Origin: Guillardia theta CCMP2712
Taxonomy: Eukaryota > Cryptophyceae > Pyrenomonadales > Geminigeraceae
Length of the DNA: 64,000 nt
Assembly (NCBI RefSeq): GCF_000315625.1
Contig: NW_005434570.1
Location: 74,792-138,791, forward strand
Direction of reading: 5' to 3'
Part shown: in pieces, positions 10,936 through 21,617 of the stretch
Numbering within the stretch: the first letter of the stretch is position 1
Layout: the number at the start of each line of letters is the position of its first letter
Made by a program: the position numbers and the translations under genes
The notes under the pieces: generated by a model
What the model saw: only the letters and a program-made list of their open reading frames with translations
Database searches by the model: none
Told to the model about the DNA's origin: nothing

Positions 10936-11743
10936 TGCGAGTGTTTGCGGGTCAGGAAGAGTTGCAGCCGCAGACCTGCAAGACCTGCTGTTCATGATGG
11001 TGTTGTTGACAGCAGAAACAGCTGACAGCCAGGAAGAAAGTCAGACAACTTCTTTCATCGTGCAGGTCGTGCATTGAAATTTATACATGCCCCTTCCCCC
11101 TCACCTTCTCCGAAACGTAGTGACTCTATCGTCTCCGCCGCATTCTGATTCTCGCACGCACAAGTCACTATCACCTGCAGTCCCAAGTCATGAAAGGCTT
11201 TTTACACGTGCAGCATGATCTCACTGAAGTCACGCAGTTGCCGCCCAGGGCACGTCGGAGGAGGAGGGTGAGTTTTGAGTTGGAGTAAGGGACGTAGGGG
11301 TCTTGGTTCACCAGCGCCCGAACACAATTCTGCATTCTCAACTGTCAACGAGTCAAACTATGGTCAGACTGCTGGGAAACCTTAAGCGCCAATAGGCCAA
11401 GATTGATGTAAATAGCCTCTTGAATCCTGTCTCCTTTGTTTGGAACCTGCCAGTGTGTGAACATGTGGCAACAGGGGAGAGCTCAAGGGTCATACGTTTC
11501 GAGACCCGGATGCTAGAACGGATTTTGAAACTGATACAGCGCAGAAGGAGGGTCAGAAAAGTTCAATACGCTAGTAAGAAAGCAGCATGGCATCGAATTT
11601 TCGGGGATGGACATCGCAACATTAGCATAGACATCAAGTCATGGAATTTCACACTTGTGATCACAGGCTGCATCGTCAAGCTCATCATGTAAATGGAATG
11701 GGAGCATCGAGGATGAAGAGAGAAGGAGCAACGAAGACAACAC
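10936..11743. other. region downstream of the kinesin exons, no gene seen
   Basis: The kinesin reading frame would be expected to continue here on the minus strand, but I cannot find the next conserved exon (a neck-proximal INKSL-type motif). Stop codons are frequent on both strands. Confidence 0.35.
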
Positions 11744-13548
11744 CTTGCTCTGCTCCGCCGAGGTCAACTAAGCACAGAACGTTCCTGCAGGATGAGCCAT
11801 CATTCATTTCATCCTGAGCTGCCCTTGACTGATGCACTATGATGACGGTGTGGGCCCTTGAAGACTTGAGATTCATTGCCGTCTCTGGATGAGAACAACA
11901 ATAAACCCGAGATGAGAAACTGTTATCGCATCTCACCTGCTCTCGTTTTTCTTTGCGAGCCCAGCTGAAGCAATCTCGCACACTCGTCGAGGTTCTGGAC
12001 ACGCCTGGACCCTTGTCCACTTGTGAAGCAAACAATCTCAGTACCCTGGAGTGGTGTCCTTGAAAGAGTTTACCGGAGTACAGCCACGTGAGACAGAGCC
12101 TTCTTCTTGGCGTCTTTTGCTTCTTCTTCTCCAAGAAGATCGATGATCTCATCTCCATACACCTCTACCATCGACAATGAATATTCTAGCAATCCTCCGC
12201 CTGTTGCTAAATTTTGTTCTCTGGCTTTGAAAATCTTTGAAATTTGTATCACTAGGTGTCAAAGTCCTTTGACGGTAAACCTGCTGTATTGCTCGGGGAA
12301 CAACACCAGAGGAATCAGAACAGCCGAAAGGATCGACGTGTTCATCCTCAGGGCCAAAGATGGTGAATGTCTTGCCTGTCGTGAGATTTGCATGTGAGAC
12401 GTCAAAGTCCACCCACCATCATCGATCAGGGATAATGCGAAGACATGAAACTTAAGAGACAGAAGATATCAGATTTAGAGAAGAGGGGATATGAGATTTG
12501 ACATGAATGTCACTTAAGATCACATGCGTCAGGGCTCAACATACAATGAAATCTGCATCGATCAAGATGTGGAGAACAAAAGTGGGTGAATTCAACTCAT
12601 CATGGAAGAGAACCAGGTCCCACACTACAACCAAAGCTGCGGAGCAGGCAGCGATTGCAGTCAAGGAAAAGTTGTTAAAGTTCCCACCAGATCCAGTCTG
12701 TCCATACGCCATGATGCAAGCGTCTTGACCTGACAGTGTTGTTGTTAGATAACATCGCAGAAAGCAGAGGCTCTAGACCTTGCAGGAAGCGATCAACGAA
12801 TGGTCGACCGGAGACCTCGTACACCTCCTCCTGCTTCGACTTCTCCCCGTGCACCTTTGCCATCGTCATTACTGCTTAGCTCTCGGTGCGAGCACTGCCA
12901 GCAATCGAGTACATGGTCAAGGGAGAAGGGACGAACTCCTGATCCTGGAAGGAATGTCAGACTTTCCCGTGCAGAGTAAGCACGCGTCTAGACGTGCCTG
13001 GACAGCACATAAGAACGCTCCCGTTCCTTCCATCTTGGACCTGAAGTTGGTATCCCAGCCTCATCAACCCAACAGCCCTCTCCACTGAAAGCTACTTCTC
13101 ACCCATAGCATACACGCTTCCACTCTGCGATCAGCCTGCCCTGCGATCAGACGCCAGGTAGGACATCACAGTCTCTGACCTCATTGGGAATGAAGCCTTC
13201 GCTCCTGTTGGTGCACATACTCCCCTCCTCTTCCTGCGAAGAAGTTACCTCTGCATCCCTTCCTTCCTCGCAGTCAGCACAGAAATCTCAGCGTCTTGCC
13301 ATGGGTCTTCTTTTCCTCCCCGTGACTCCCATAACAATCGCTTTGCCTGCAGAGTGTCACAGGCATCAGTGCAAGCAAACGAGCAGAGAGGGAGAGACAA
13401 CTTTCTAGTGACGCAAACGGAAGAAGGGGAGAAACGATAGGATTGGGAGGAAATGCAAGAGGGAGAGGGGGCGGGGAAGGAGACAGGCAGGCAGGCAGGA
13501 AGGCAGGCAGGAAGGCAGGCAGGCAAGCAGGAAGGCAGGAAGGCAGGA

Positions 13549-13592
<44 letters not shown>

Positions 13593-13632
13593 AGGCAGGC
13601 AGGCAGAAAGGCAGGAAGGCAGGAAGGCAGGA

Positions 13633-13667
<35 letters not shown>

Positions 13668-14211
13668 CAAGCAGGAAGGCAGGCAGGCAAGCAGGCAGGA
13701 AGGCAGGCAGGCAAGCAGGAAGGCAGGAAGGCAGGAAGGCAGGAAGGAAAGAGGGAGGGAGGGAGGGAGGGAGGAAACCTCTAGAGGACTACAGGCCTCG
13801 CTACTTTGTATCAATTTGAGCCTCTGCACAAATCTCTCAGCTGTCAGTTGAGAGCAACAAGACATTCCTGGTGGAGCGGCAGAACGACGGACTTTCCCGC
13901 TAGCCCACCACCGTCACAGCAGAGCGTTGCAAGAGAATGTACAAGAGTATACCTACTGAAGCTGCTCTGCCGACCATGGGCCTTATCCTGGCAGCCACCA
14001 GAATATGATAGCTTTCCTTCCCTCCACCTCCTCGGAGAGCAACTGTGCGGGTGAAGAAGGAGACTTCCCGGCCATGCTGACAGCAGCAGGCGGCTCGCAT
14101 ACAACGGCCCTCCTCCATCCTCGCGAAGCCTCCTACCGCCATCGCCATCCCCAAACCTAGCATGAGCTTGAGAAGCCCTCCCACCATTGTTAATCTGTGT
14201 TCCGCGAACAC
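11744..14211 (-). CDS. kinesin motor domain protein, incomplete as read
   Basis: Kinesins are microtubule motor ATPases. On the minus strand the exons that can be joined give, in order, HILVAARIRPM (about 14025), FSLDH joined to VHGEKSKQEEVYEVSGRPFV (to 12779), QDACIMAYGQTGSG (12729-12688) joined to KTFTIFGPEDE (12375-12281), completing the Walker A P-loop GQTGSGKT, then LLEYSLSMVEVYGDEIIDLL (12234-12074), VQNLDECARLLQLGSQRKTR (12019-11937), and the exon 11884-11744 with NLKSSRAHTVII (switch I, usually SSRSH) and LCLVDLGGAEQ (switch II, usually DLAGSE). Splice phases agree across these joins. The link between the first exon and FSLDH is not resolved; that interval holds a long tetranucleotide repeat. 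Nothing recognisable follows switch II, so the gene may be truncated, very divergent at the end, or a pseudogene. Confidence 0.75.
13487..13757. repeat. (GGCA)n/(GGAA) tetranucleotide microsatellite
   Basis: About 270 bp of GGCA units interspersed with GGAA variants, lying inside the kinesin gene between its first and next recognisable exons. It opens long meaningless frames on both strands (CLPA repeats on one, QAGR repeats on the other). Confidence 0.9.
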
Positions 14212-14574
14212 CGGCAGACCCGAAAGTGACTTTGCAACGAGGCACTGGCAGGATTCAGCCTCCGAGCGCCGCCCGGCCCGGCGGCCGGGCGGCCGGGCGG
14301 CAGGGAACGGCCCACGCCGGGTAGCTTGAACTGAGTCAGTGACGGTATCATTAAGGGGGCCAGCCAGCTTTAGGCGGCCATTCCCCCATCAGACTCTGAG
14401 TAGGCCATTCCTCCATCTGACTATCAAAAATCAACGGTTCATGTCGATCACATGTCATCCTGATGACTGTAAGAACTATGAACAAACTTCTTTTCGTATC
14501 CCCCGAATACGCCCCACCACTACTGTGGAGTGCTTTTAAGACATCTTCAGCTTCGTCCTCCACTGCTAACGTGT

Positions 14575-15076
14575 ATGCACATGACTTCAACACGCCTTCC
14601 TGCTCCTCCCTCCGTCCTCATCCAAGCTCGCCCTCGTGCCTCCGACCAACGTGATCAGATCCGCCTGGACCTCCTCACCATCTCCTCCCTCTTCCACCTC
14701 CGACAGCTCGAGGCCGCTCGCATCCTGGTAAGATGTCGCTTGCTGAGAGTGGAGGAGAGGCGGAGAGGTGGAGAAGAGAGAGGAGGGCAGGAGCTGACGG
14801 GGAGGGCAGGGGATCTCGCTGACGTCCCTGAAGAGCGCGTGCCGGAGGCTGGGGGTCGAGCGATGGCCGTACACGCGGGAGGCAGTGCAGGAAGCTAAAG
14901 GAGTAGCTAGGGAAGAGGAGGGCACGGGGCAGGGATTGACAAGTGAAAAGCAAGGGCAAGACGCAGAGTTGGAAGCAGAAGAAGAGAGGGAGCACAGGTG
15001 GATGGATTGGTACCTGTCCTTTCCACTGGAAGAGACCTTAGAGGAAGGGGAAGGGGAGGTTAAGATGTCTCCATGA
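14575..15076 (+). CDS. RWP-RK domain protein, forward copy F1 (unit 1)
   Basis: Exons 14575-14727 and 14810-15076 join in phase 0 to 139 aa. The joined frame shows an RWP-RK domain: LTISSLFHLRQLEAARIL, then after the intron GISLTSLKSACRRLGV and ERWPYTR. RWP-RK proteins are DNA-binding regulators known from plants and algae (NLP and RKD groups), where they act in nitrate response and gamete development. This protein is little more than the domain plus a Gln/Glu-rich tail that ends in WMDWYLSFPLEE. The canonical RWPxRK core reads RWPYTR, so the final Arg-Lys is Thr-Arg. The intron (14728-14809) is bounded by GTAAG and CAG. The start is the first ATG of the frame; a second Met lies two codons later. 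Confidence 0.85.
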
Positions 15077-16223
15077 AGCATTCCCCTATCAATCGGGTTA
15101 ACTTTCGACGCAAGTAAAGAAGATGACAAAGAGACATGCTGTAGCTCAATCTGCCACCGTGCGAAATCAAGCATCGTGATAGTACAACAGCTGCCTTACA
15201 AGCTGCGCAGCCTGCCTATGATCACGAGCTGGAAGCGTCGATCCTCACTCACCCGCAACAAACGACATTCATGTGTTTGCATCCTCAGTTGTGCTGGAGT
15301 TCTCCTCTACCTACCTCTCAGCCTGTCAGCCGGTGGTTCCGACTGGCCCGGAGCTTCAAGGCTCCGGGATGAGATTGCTCACAGCAGCAGGAAGATCATC
15401 AGCGACAAGGACCGTCCGGAGGAAGTTAGATGACCAGCACGTATCTACAACCTCCTAGGTACTGGCCAGTGCGACATTTGGCCTTTGAATGAGACTAGAC
15501 AGGAAGATAGCTGCGTATATGAAGACACTCATCCTTGACTCTACCGAGACATCCGCGAAATCACAAATACAACTATGACTAGCACAGGCTGACCTGTCAG
15601 CTGCTCTATCGTGAATGCTGAGAGATAGTCTCACCCAACACCCACCTGATCATATCCCGGCCTAGCACCTACTGGCTGACTACTTCCTGGTCAAGACATG
15701 GTTTGCTGATCCAGACCCTTTCCTTTCCCATGTGTACTCAGTCACTGCAATTTGGTTGTCTTGACATCTCACTGGGCTCCAGCCCACTGGGCGCATGCCC
15801 TCATGCAGTGAAGCGCATCCGATCAGCTGCGGTGGACTTTGAAGACAGCGATGCTCGTCAGACCCTAGCAGCCAAGACATTCGTCCGCAAGTATCTCGGT
15901 GGAAGGGTTGACAATCTTCAACCCTTCCACTTGCACTGCGTTGAGATGTCATTGGATTACTGTCAAGCTAGTTTGCCAAGAGTCCATGCCCTAGTTGTCC
16001 CCATGTTGACGACAGTTGTATATCCTGCCGTCGGCGTTGAGCTCCTATATCAAGGACGCGCGGTTTGTCGTCGGACCGGCAAGACAGCTGGCCACCCAAT
16101 CACTTTGGTAGCCCAGATGACTTTGCTTCTTCGCATGTACGACACCTGTCTCTGCCATGCTCTACAGGGCAGACGCTGTGGCGTTATTGTGTTGTCTCAG
16201 ACCATGTAAGAGTAGAGTCTATA
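15077..16223. other. conserved spacer between convergent RWP-RK genes (unit 1; repeated in each unit)
   Basis: The spacer recurs at about 18167-19307, 21618-22755, 24962-26111 and 28374-29523. It contains a plus-strand open frame of 168-214 codons (15703-16209 in unit 1) that is broken in unit 3 by a short deletion near 22292 and an in-frame stop near 22397. Differences between units alter amino acids as often as not, so I doubt it encodes a protein. It probably holds the 3' UTRs of both genes. No known family was recognised in any frame. Confidence 0.5.
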
Positions 16224-16902
16224 CTACGAATATTTTACATTCCCAATGCTCCACGGATCGTTCACATCTTGATCGTGGGCGTCATTGTGGTGTGCGTCCC
16301 AACTGGGCTTGCGGGGATTGCCCTCAAATCCTTCGCCGTCCCAGCTAGAGGCCTTATCATCCACAGGAAACGACAGATACCAGTCCATCCACCCTCTCTC
16401 TATCTTACTCTCACTCGCTTGCTGCAAACCATATCCTTGCTCGCTCGGAGATGCTCCAAGTGCGGCGACGTCTGGCTCTGATCCTGTCACGTGTCGCGCA
16501 GGCGTTTCAAAGACATCTGTGCGGTCAGGAGATGTTGCATCCCGCGTGTACGGCCATCGCTCGACCCCCAGCCTCCGGCACGCGCTCTTCAGCGACGTCA
16601 GCGAGATCCCCTGCCCTCCCCGTCAGCTCCTGCCCTCCTCTTTGTTTCCCCTCCTCTCCTCCTCTCTCAGCAAGGGACATTCTTACCAGGATGCGAGCGG
16701 CCTCGACCTGTCGGAGGTGGAAGAGGGAGGAGATGGTGAGGAGGTCAAGGCGGATGTACCTGCGTTGGTCGGAGGCACGAGGGCGAGCTTGGATGAGGAC
16801 GGAGGGTCCTGTAGCGTGAGGAGGCTGTTGTGTCGCCATGGGACCTGTATGCTTGAGGGACTGATGGTACTGAGATGGGGTTTTGGAGACGGCAACGAGC
16901 AA
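16224..16902 (-). CDS. RWP-RK domain protein, reverse copy R1 (unit 1)
   Basis: Exons (minus strand) 16902-16687 and 16610-16224 join to 200 aa with a 76-nt GT-AG intron in the same position as in the forward copies. The domain is LTISSLFHLRQVEAARIL plus the RWPYTR core. Upstream of it, positions 16839 (MATQQPP) and 16902 (MLVAVSK) are both possible starts. Beyond the domain the protein differs from the forward type: a tail of about 105 residues with SEPDVAALGASPSEQGYG, then GWMDWYLSFPVDDKASSWDG and a His/Asp-rich end (DAHHNDAHDQDVND). Only the WMDWYLSFP motif is shared with the forward tail. The gene is convergent with F1, about 1.15 kb away. Confidence 0.82.
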
Positions 16903-17674
16903 GGTAGTGCTCTGGTGGAGCTATCAAGTGGGAGCACTTGCCAAGATTGGAGCGCCACCGTATACAAATCTCAACGTGCGACTGGGCTCTGATCAGAGCA
17001 GGGGCAAACAGACTCCGCCGGAGCCTTCGTGCATGATTTCCGCCGGAGCCTTCGTGCACGGACTGCTGTCCCCCAAACTTAACTGATACGGAGGCTTCAC
17101 TTCCTCGCCTCTCCTGATTGTCCTCGTACTGATTTTTCACTTAACTTTGAGTAAAAGATTGCACCCGGACGGCGACGCGCGGCCCCCGGGCCCCCGGGGC
17201 TCCGAGGCCGCGTGCCACAGGCACGGTGACACATTGAAAAGAGTCTCGGTGTCCGGACCGTGACCCGGACTCCGGATCTAAAGCAGCGGCCCGGCCCTGC
17301 CAGTGACTCCGAAACCTGACCCGGAGAGGGCACTATCAAGTAACCGGGCCAGCCTTCAACTCAGTGGCGGTCACGGTAATATTAAGGGGGCCAGCCAGCT
17401 TTAGGTGGCCATTCCCCCATCAGACTCAGGCTGAGTGGGCCATTCCTCCATCTGACTATCAAAAATCAACGGTTCATGTTGACATGTCATCCTGATGACT
17501 GTAAGAAAGTAAGAAAGATGAACAAACTTCTTTTCTTCATTTCATATCTCCCCGAATACGCCCCTCAGCCGCTACCGTGTCACGGGAGAAAGTTTGTTTG
17601 CTCCGGTTTGCACGTCTTTTTCAGTCAATAAAAGTTTAAGACATCTTCAGCTTCGTCCTCCACTGCTAACGTGT

Positions 17675-18166
17675 ATGCACATGACTTCAACACACCTTCC
17701 TGCTCCTCCCTCCGTCCTCATCCAAGCTCGCCCTCGTGCCTCCGACCAACGTGATCAGATCCGCCTGGACCTCCTCACCATCTCCTCCCTCTTCCACCTC
17801 CGACAGCTCGAGGCCGCTCGCATCCTGGTAAGATGTCGCTTGCTGAGAGAGGCGGAGAGGAGAGGACGAGAGGAGGGCAGGAGCTGACGGGGAGGGCAGG
17901 GGATCTCGCTGACGTCGCTGAAGAGCGCGTGCCGGAGGCTGGGGGTCGAGCGATGGCCGTACACGCGGGAGGCAGTGCAGGAAGCTAAAGGAGTAGCTAG
18001 GGAAGAGGAGGGCACGGGGCAGGGATTGACAAGTGAAAAGCAAGGGCAAGACGCAGAGTTGGAAGCAGAAGAAGAGAGGGAGCACAGGTGGATGGATTGG
18101 TACCTGTCCTTTCCACTGGAAGAGACCTTAGAGGAAGAGGAAGCGGAGGTTAAGATATCTCCATGA
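17675..18166 (+). CDS. RWP-RK domain protein, forward copy F2 (unit 2)
   Basis: Exons 17675-17827 and 17900-18166, 139 aa, the same architecture as F1: exon 1 with RPRASDQRDQIRLDLL, 72-nt intron, exon 2 with the RWPYTR core and the WMDWYLSFPLEE tail. The tail has small differences from F1 (EEEEAEVKISP end). Upstream of the start there is sequence not present in the other units (about 17500-17640, including AAGAAAGTAAGAAAGATG), so this copy may have a different promoter. Confidence 0.83.
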
Positions 18167-19570
18167 AGCATTCCCCTATCAATCGGGTTAACTTTCGACG
18201 CAAGTAAAGAAGATGACAAAGAGACATGCTGTAGCTCAATCTGCCACCGTGCGATATCAAGCATCGTGATAGTACAACAGCTGCCTTACAAGCTGCGCAG
18301 CCTGCCCATGATCACGAGCTGGAAGCGTCGATCTTCACTCACCCGCAACAAACGACATTGAAGTGTTTGCATCCTCAGTTGTGCTGGAGTTCTCCTCAAC
18401 CTACCTCTCAGCCTGTCAGCCGGTGGTTCCGACTGGCCAAGGCTCCGGACTGAGGTTGCTCACAGCAGCAGGAAGATCATCAGCAACAAGGACCGTCCGG
18501 AGGAAGTTAGATGACCAGCACGTATCTACAACCTCCTAGGTACTGGCCAGTACGACATTTGGCCTTTGATTGAGACTAGACAGGAAGATAGCTGAAGAGT
18601 ATATGAAGACACTCATCCTTGACTCTACTGAGACATCCGCGAAATCACAAATACAGCTGTGACTAGTACAGGCTGATTTGTCGGCTGTTCTGTCGTGAAT
18701 GCTGAGAGATAGTCTCACCCAACACCCACCTGACGATATCCCGGCCTAGCACCTACTGGCTGACTACTTCCTGGTCAAGACATGGTTTGCTGATCCAGAC
18801 CCTTTCCTTTCCCATGTGTACTCAGTCACTGCAATTTGGTTGTCTTGACATCTCCCTGGGCTCCAGCCCACTGGGCGCATGCCCTCATGCAGTGAAGCGC
18901 ATCCGATCAGCTGCGGTGGACTTTGAAGACAGCGGTGCTCGTCAGACCCCAGCAGCCAAGACATTCGTCCGCAAGTATCTCGGTGGAAGGGTTGACAATC
19001 TTCAACCCTTCCACTTGCACTGCGTTGAGGTGTCATTGGATTACTGTCAAGCTAGTTTGCCAAGAGTCCATGCCCTAGTTGTCCCCATGTTGACGACAGT
19101 TGTATATCCTGCCGTCGGCGTTGAGCTCCTATATCAAGGACGCGCGGTCTGTCGTCGGACCGGCAAGACAGCTGGCCACCCAATCACTTTGATAGCCCAG
19201 ATGACTTTGCTTCTTCGCATGTACGATACCTGTCTCTGCCATGCTCTACAGGGCAGACGCTGTGGCGTTATTGTGTTGTCTCAGACCATGTAAGAGTAGA
19301 GTCTATACTACGAATATTTTACATTCCCAATGCTCCACAGATCGTTCACATCTTGATCGTGGGCGTCATTGTGGTGTGCGTCCCAACTGGGCTTGCGGGG
19401 ATTGCCCTCAAATCCTTCGCCGTCCCAGTTAGAGGCCTTATCATCCACAGGAAACGACAGATACCAGTCCATCCATCCTCTCTCTATCTTACTCTCACTC
19501 ACTTGCTGCAAACCATATCCTTGCTCGCTCGGAGATGCTCCAAGTGCGGCGACGTCTGGCTCTGATCCTG

Positions 19571-19928
19571 TCACGTGTCGCGCAGGCGTTTCAAGGCAAA
19601 GAGATCTGTGCGGTCAGGAGATGTTGCATCCCGCGTGTACGGCCATCGCTCGACCCCCAGCCTCCGGCACGCGCTCTTCAGCGACGTCAGCGAGATCCCC
19701 TGCCCTCCCCGTCAGCTCCTGCCCTCCTCTCCTCTCTGCCTCTCCGCTTCGGAGTCTCAGCAAGCGACATCTTACCAGGATGCGAGCGGCCTCGAGCTGT
19801 CGGAGGTGGAAGAGGGAGGAGATGGTGAGGAGGTCCAGGCGGATGTACCTGCGTTGGTCGGAGGCACGAGGGCGAGCTTGGATGAGGACGGAGGGTCCTG
19901 TAGCGTGAGGAGGCTGTTGTGTCGCCAT
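19571..19928 (-). CDS. RWP-RK domain protein, reverse copy R2, frameshifted and shortened
   Basis: Exons (minus strand) 19928-19776 and 19699-19571. The RWP-RK domain and intron are intact, but a 5-nt length difference just after the domain (about 19596-19608) shifts the frame relative to R1, R4 and R5. It ends the protein at 93 aa (…ALKRLRDT, stop at 19571-19573). The long tail remains visible in another frame (19574-19308). A further 5-nt difference upstream puts the MLVAVSK start out of frame, leaving MATQQPP at 19928 or the upstream Met at 20021. It is either a domain-only protein or a decaying copy. Confidence 0.65.
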
Positions 19929-21093
19929 GGGACCTGTATGCCAGGCTTGAGGGACTGATGGTACTGAGATGGGGGTTTGGAGACGGCAACGAGCAAGGTA
20001 GTGCTCTAGCGAAGCTATCAAGTGGGAGCACTCGCCAAGATTGGAGCGCCACCGTATACAAATCTCAACGTGCGACTGGGCTCTGATCAGAGCAGGGGCA
20101 AACAGACTCTTTATTGACTGAAAAAGAAAAAAGTGTTGAAGTTGAATCGACGCGAGAAGAGCCCTGCTTTACTACGCTAGTCGAGGAAAAGCTCTTTACT
20201 CAAAGTTAAGTTGAAGATCAGTACGAGGACAGCACTAGTTGAGAGGGGGAATAGCCCTCTGCAGCAAGTCCCGGAGGCCAGTCTTCCATGTCAGCATACT
20301 TGACTGAGTATCTTTACTGCCGGGCTCAATACAGTCACGGCGGCTTCCCTCCGGATCTCCGTCGAGATCGTGACAGTGACCGCCAAATGCTCCGACGCGA
20401 CAGTCGTGAAGTTTTGACTTCTTGCTGTGACAGAGCAGCACAAGCCTTGAAGGCCGCTTTCAGGCTTCAAGTTCAATTCCAACTTCCGTTGGCGAGTCAC
20501 AGCGCCGGGTCGCCGCCCGGCCGGAGTCCGGCGTGTCGGACTAGCCTGGCAACCAGGTCATTCAAGCCTTGATTGACCGGAGCGTCGGCGCCGCCGCAGG
20601 CCCCGGGGCTCGCCGGTGCCTCACGGTGCCACATTGAAACGCCCGGCCGCCGGTCCGATCAGGGTCGGCCCGGACTCAGTTAGGCTTGAAAGACCCGGAT
20701 CAGGATAGACAGCCTGACTCGCCGGAATCTCGGACCCGCCGCCGAGAGACTCTGAGATGACCGGCCCGGCGGGCCGGGCCGCCGCCCGGCTGGCCGCGGC
20801 CGTTCCGGGCCCTGCCGCCAAGGTAACCTTGAACTCAGTGACGGTCACCTGCGGTATCATTAAGGGGGCCAGCCAGCTTTGGGCAGCCATTCCCCCATCA
20901 GACTCCAGGCTGAGTGGGCCATTCCTCCATCTGACTGTCAAAAATCAACGGTTCACTGAGTCATGTCGACATGTCATCCTGATGACTCTAAGAACTATGA
21001 ACAAACTTCTTTTCGTATCCCCCGAACACGCCCCTCCACTACTGTGGAGTGCTTTTAAGACATCTTCAGCTTCGTCCTCCACTGCTAACGTGT

Positions 21094-21617
21094 ATGCACA
21101 TGACTTCGACACACCTTCCTGCTCCTCCCTCCGTCCTCATCCAAGCTCGCCCTCGTGCCTCCGACCAACGCAGGTACATCCGCCTGGACCTCCTCACCAT
21201 TTCCTCCCTCTTCCACCTCCGACAGCTCGAGGCCGCTCGCATCCTGGTAAGATGTCGCTTGCTGAGAGAGAAGGAGAAGCGGAGAGGCGGAGAGGCGGAA
21301 TGGCGGAGAGGAGAGGACGAGAGGAGGGCAGGAGCTGACGGGGAGGGCAGGGGATCTCGCTGACGTCGCTGAAGAGCGCGTGCCGGAGGCTGGGGGTCGA
21401 GCAATGGCCGTACACGCGGGAGGCAGTGCAGGAAGCTAAAGGAGTAGCTAGGGAAGAGGAGGGCACGGGGCAGGGATTGACAAGTGAAAAGCAAGGGCAA
21501 GACGCGGAGATGGAAGCAGAAGAAGAGAGGGAGCACAGGTGGATGGATTGGTACCTTTCCTTTCCACTGGAAGAGACCTTAGAGGAAGGGGAAGGGGAGG
21601 TTAAGATATCTCCATGA
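21094..21617 (+). CDS. RWP-RK domain protein, forward copy F3 (unit 3)
   Basis: Exons 21094-21246 and 21351-21617, 139 aa, with a 104-nt intron that is longer than in F1/F2 because of GGAGAGGC-type repeats. It has the forward-type tail, yet its first exon carries the variant RRYIRLDLL, which is otherwise found only in reverse copies (the other forward copies read RDQIRLDLL). Otherwise it matches F1 in domain, start and splice sites. Confidence 0.83.

Noticed and set aside
13245-13865. Long open frames encoding CLPACLPA and QAGRQAGR repeats
   Set aside because: They are produced by the (GGCA)n microsatellite; both strands and several frames are open at once, and the tract lies in a kinesin intron.
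15703-16209. 168-codon frame in the array spacer as a conserved gene
   Set aside because: It is broken by a deletion and a stop in unit 3, and substitutions between units do not favour silent sites.
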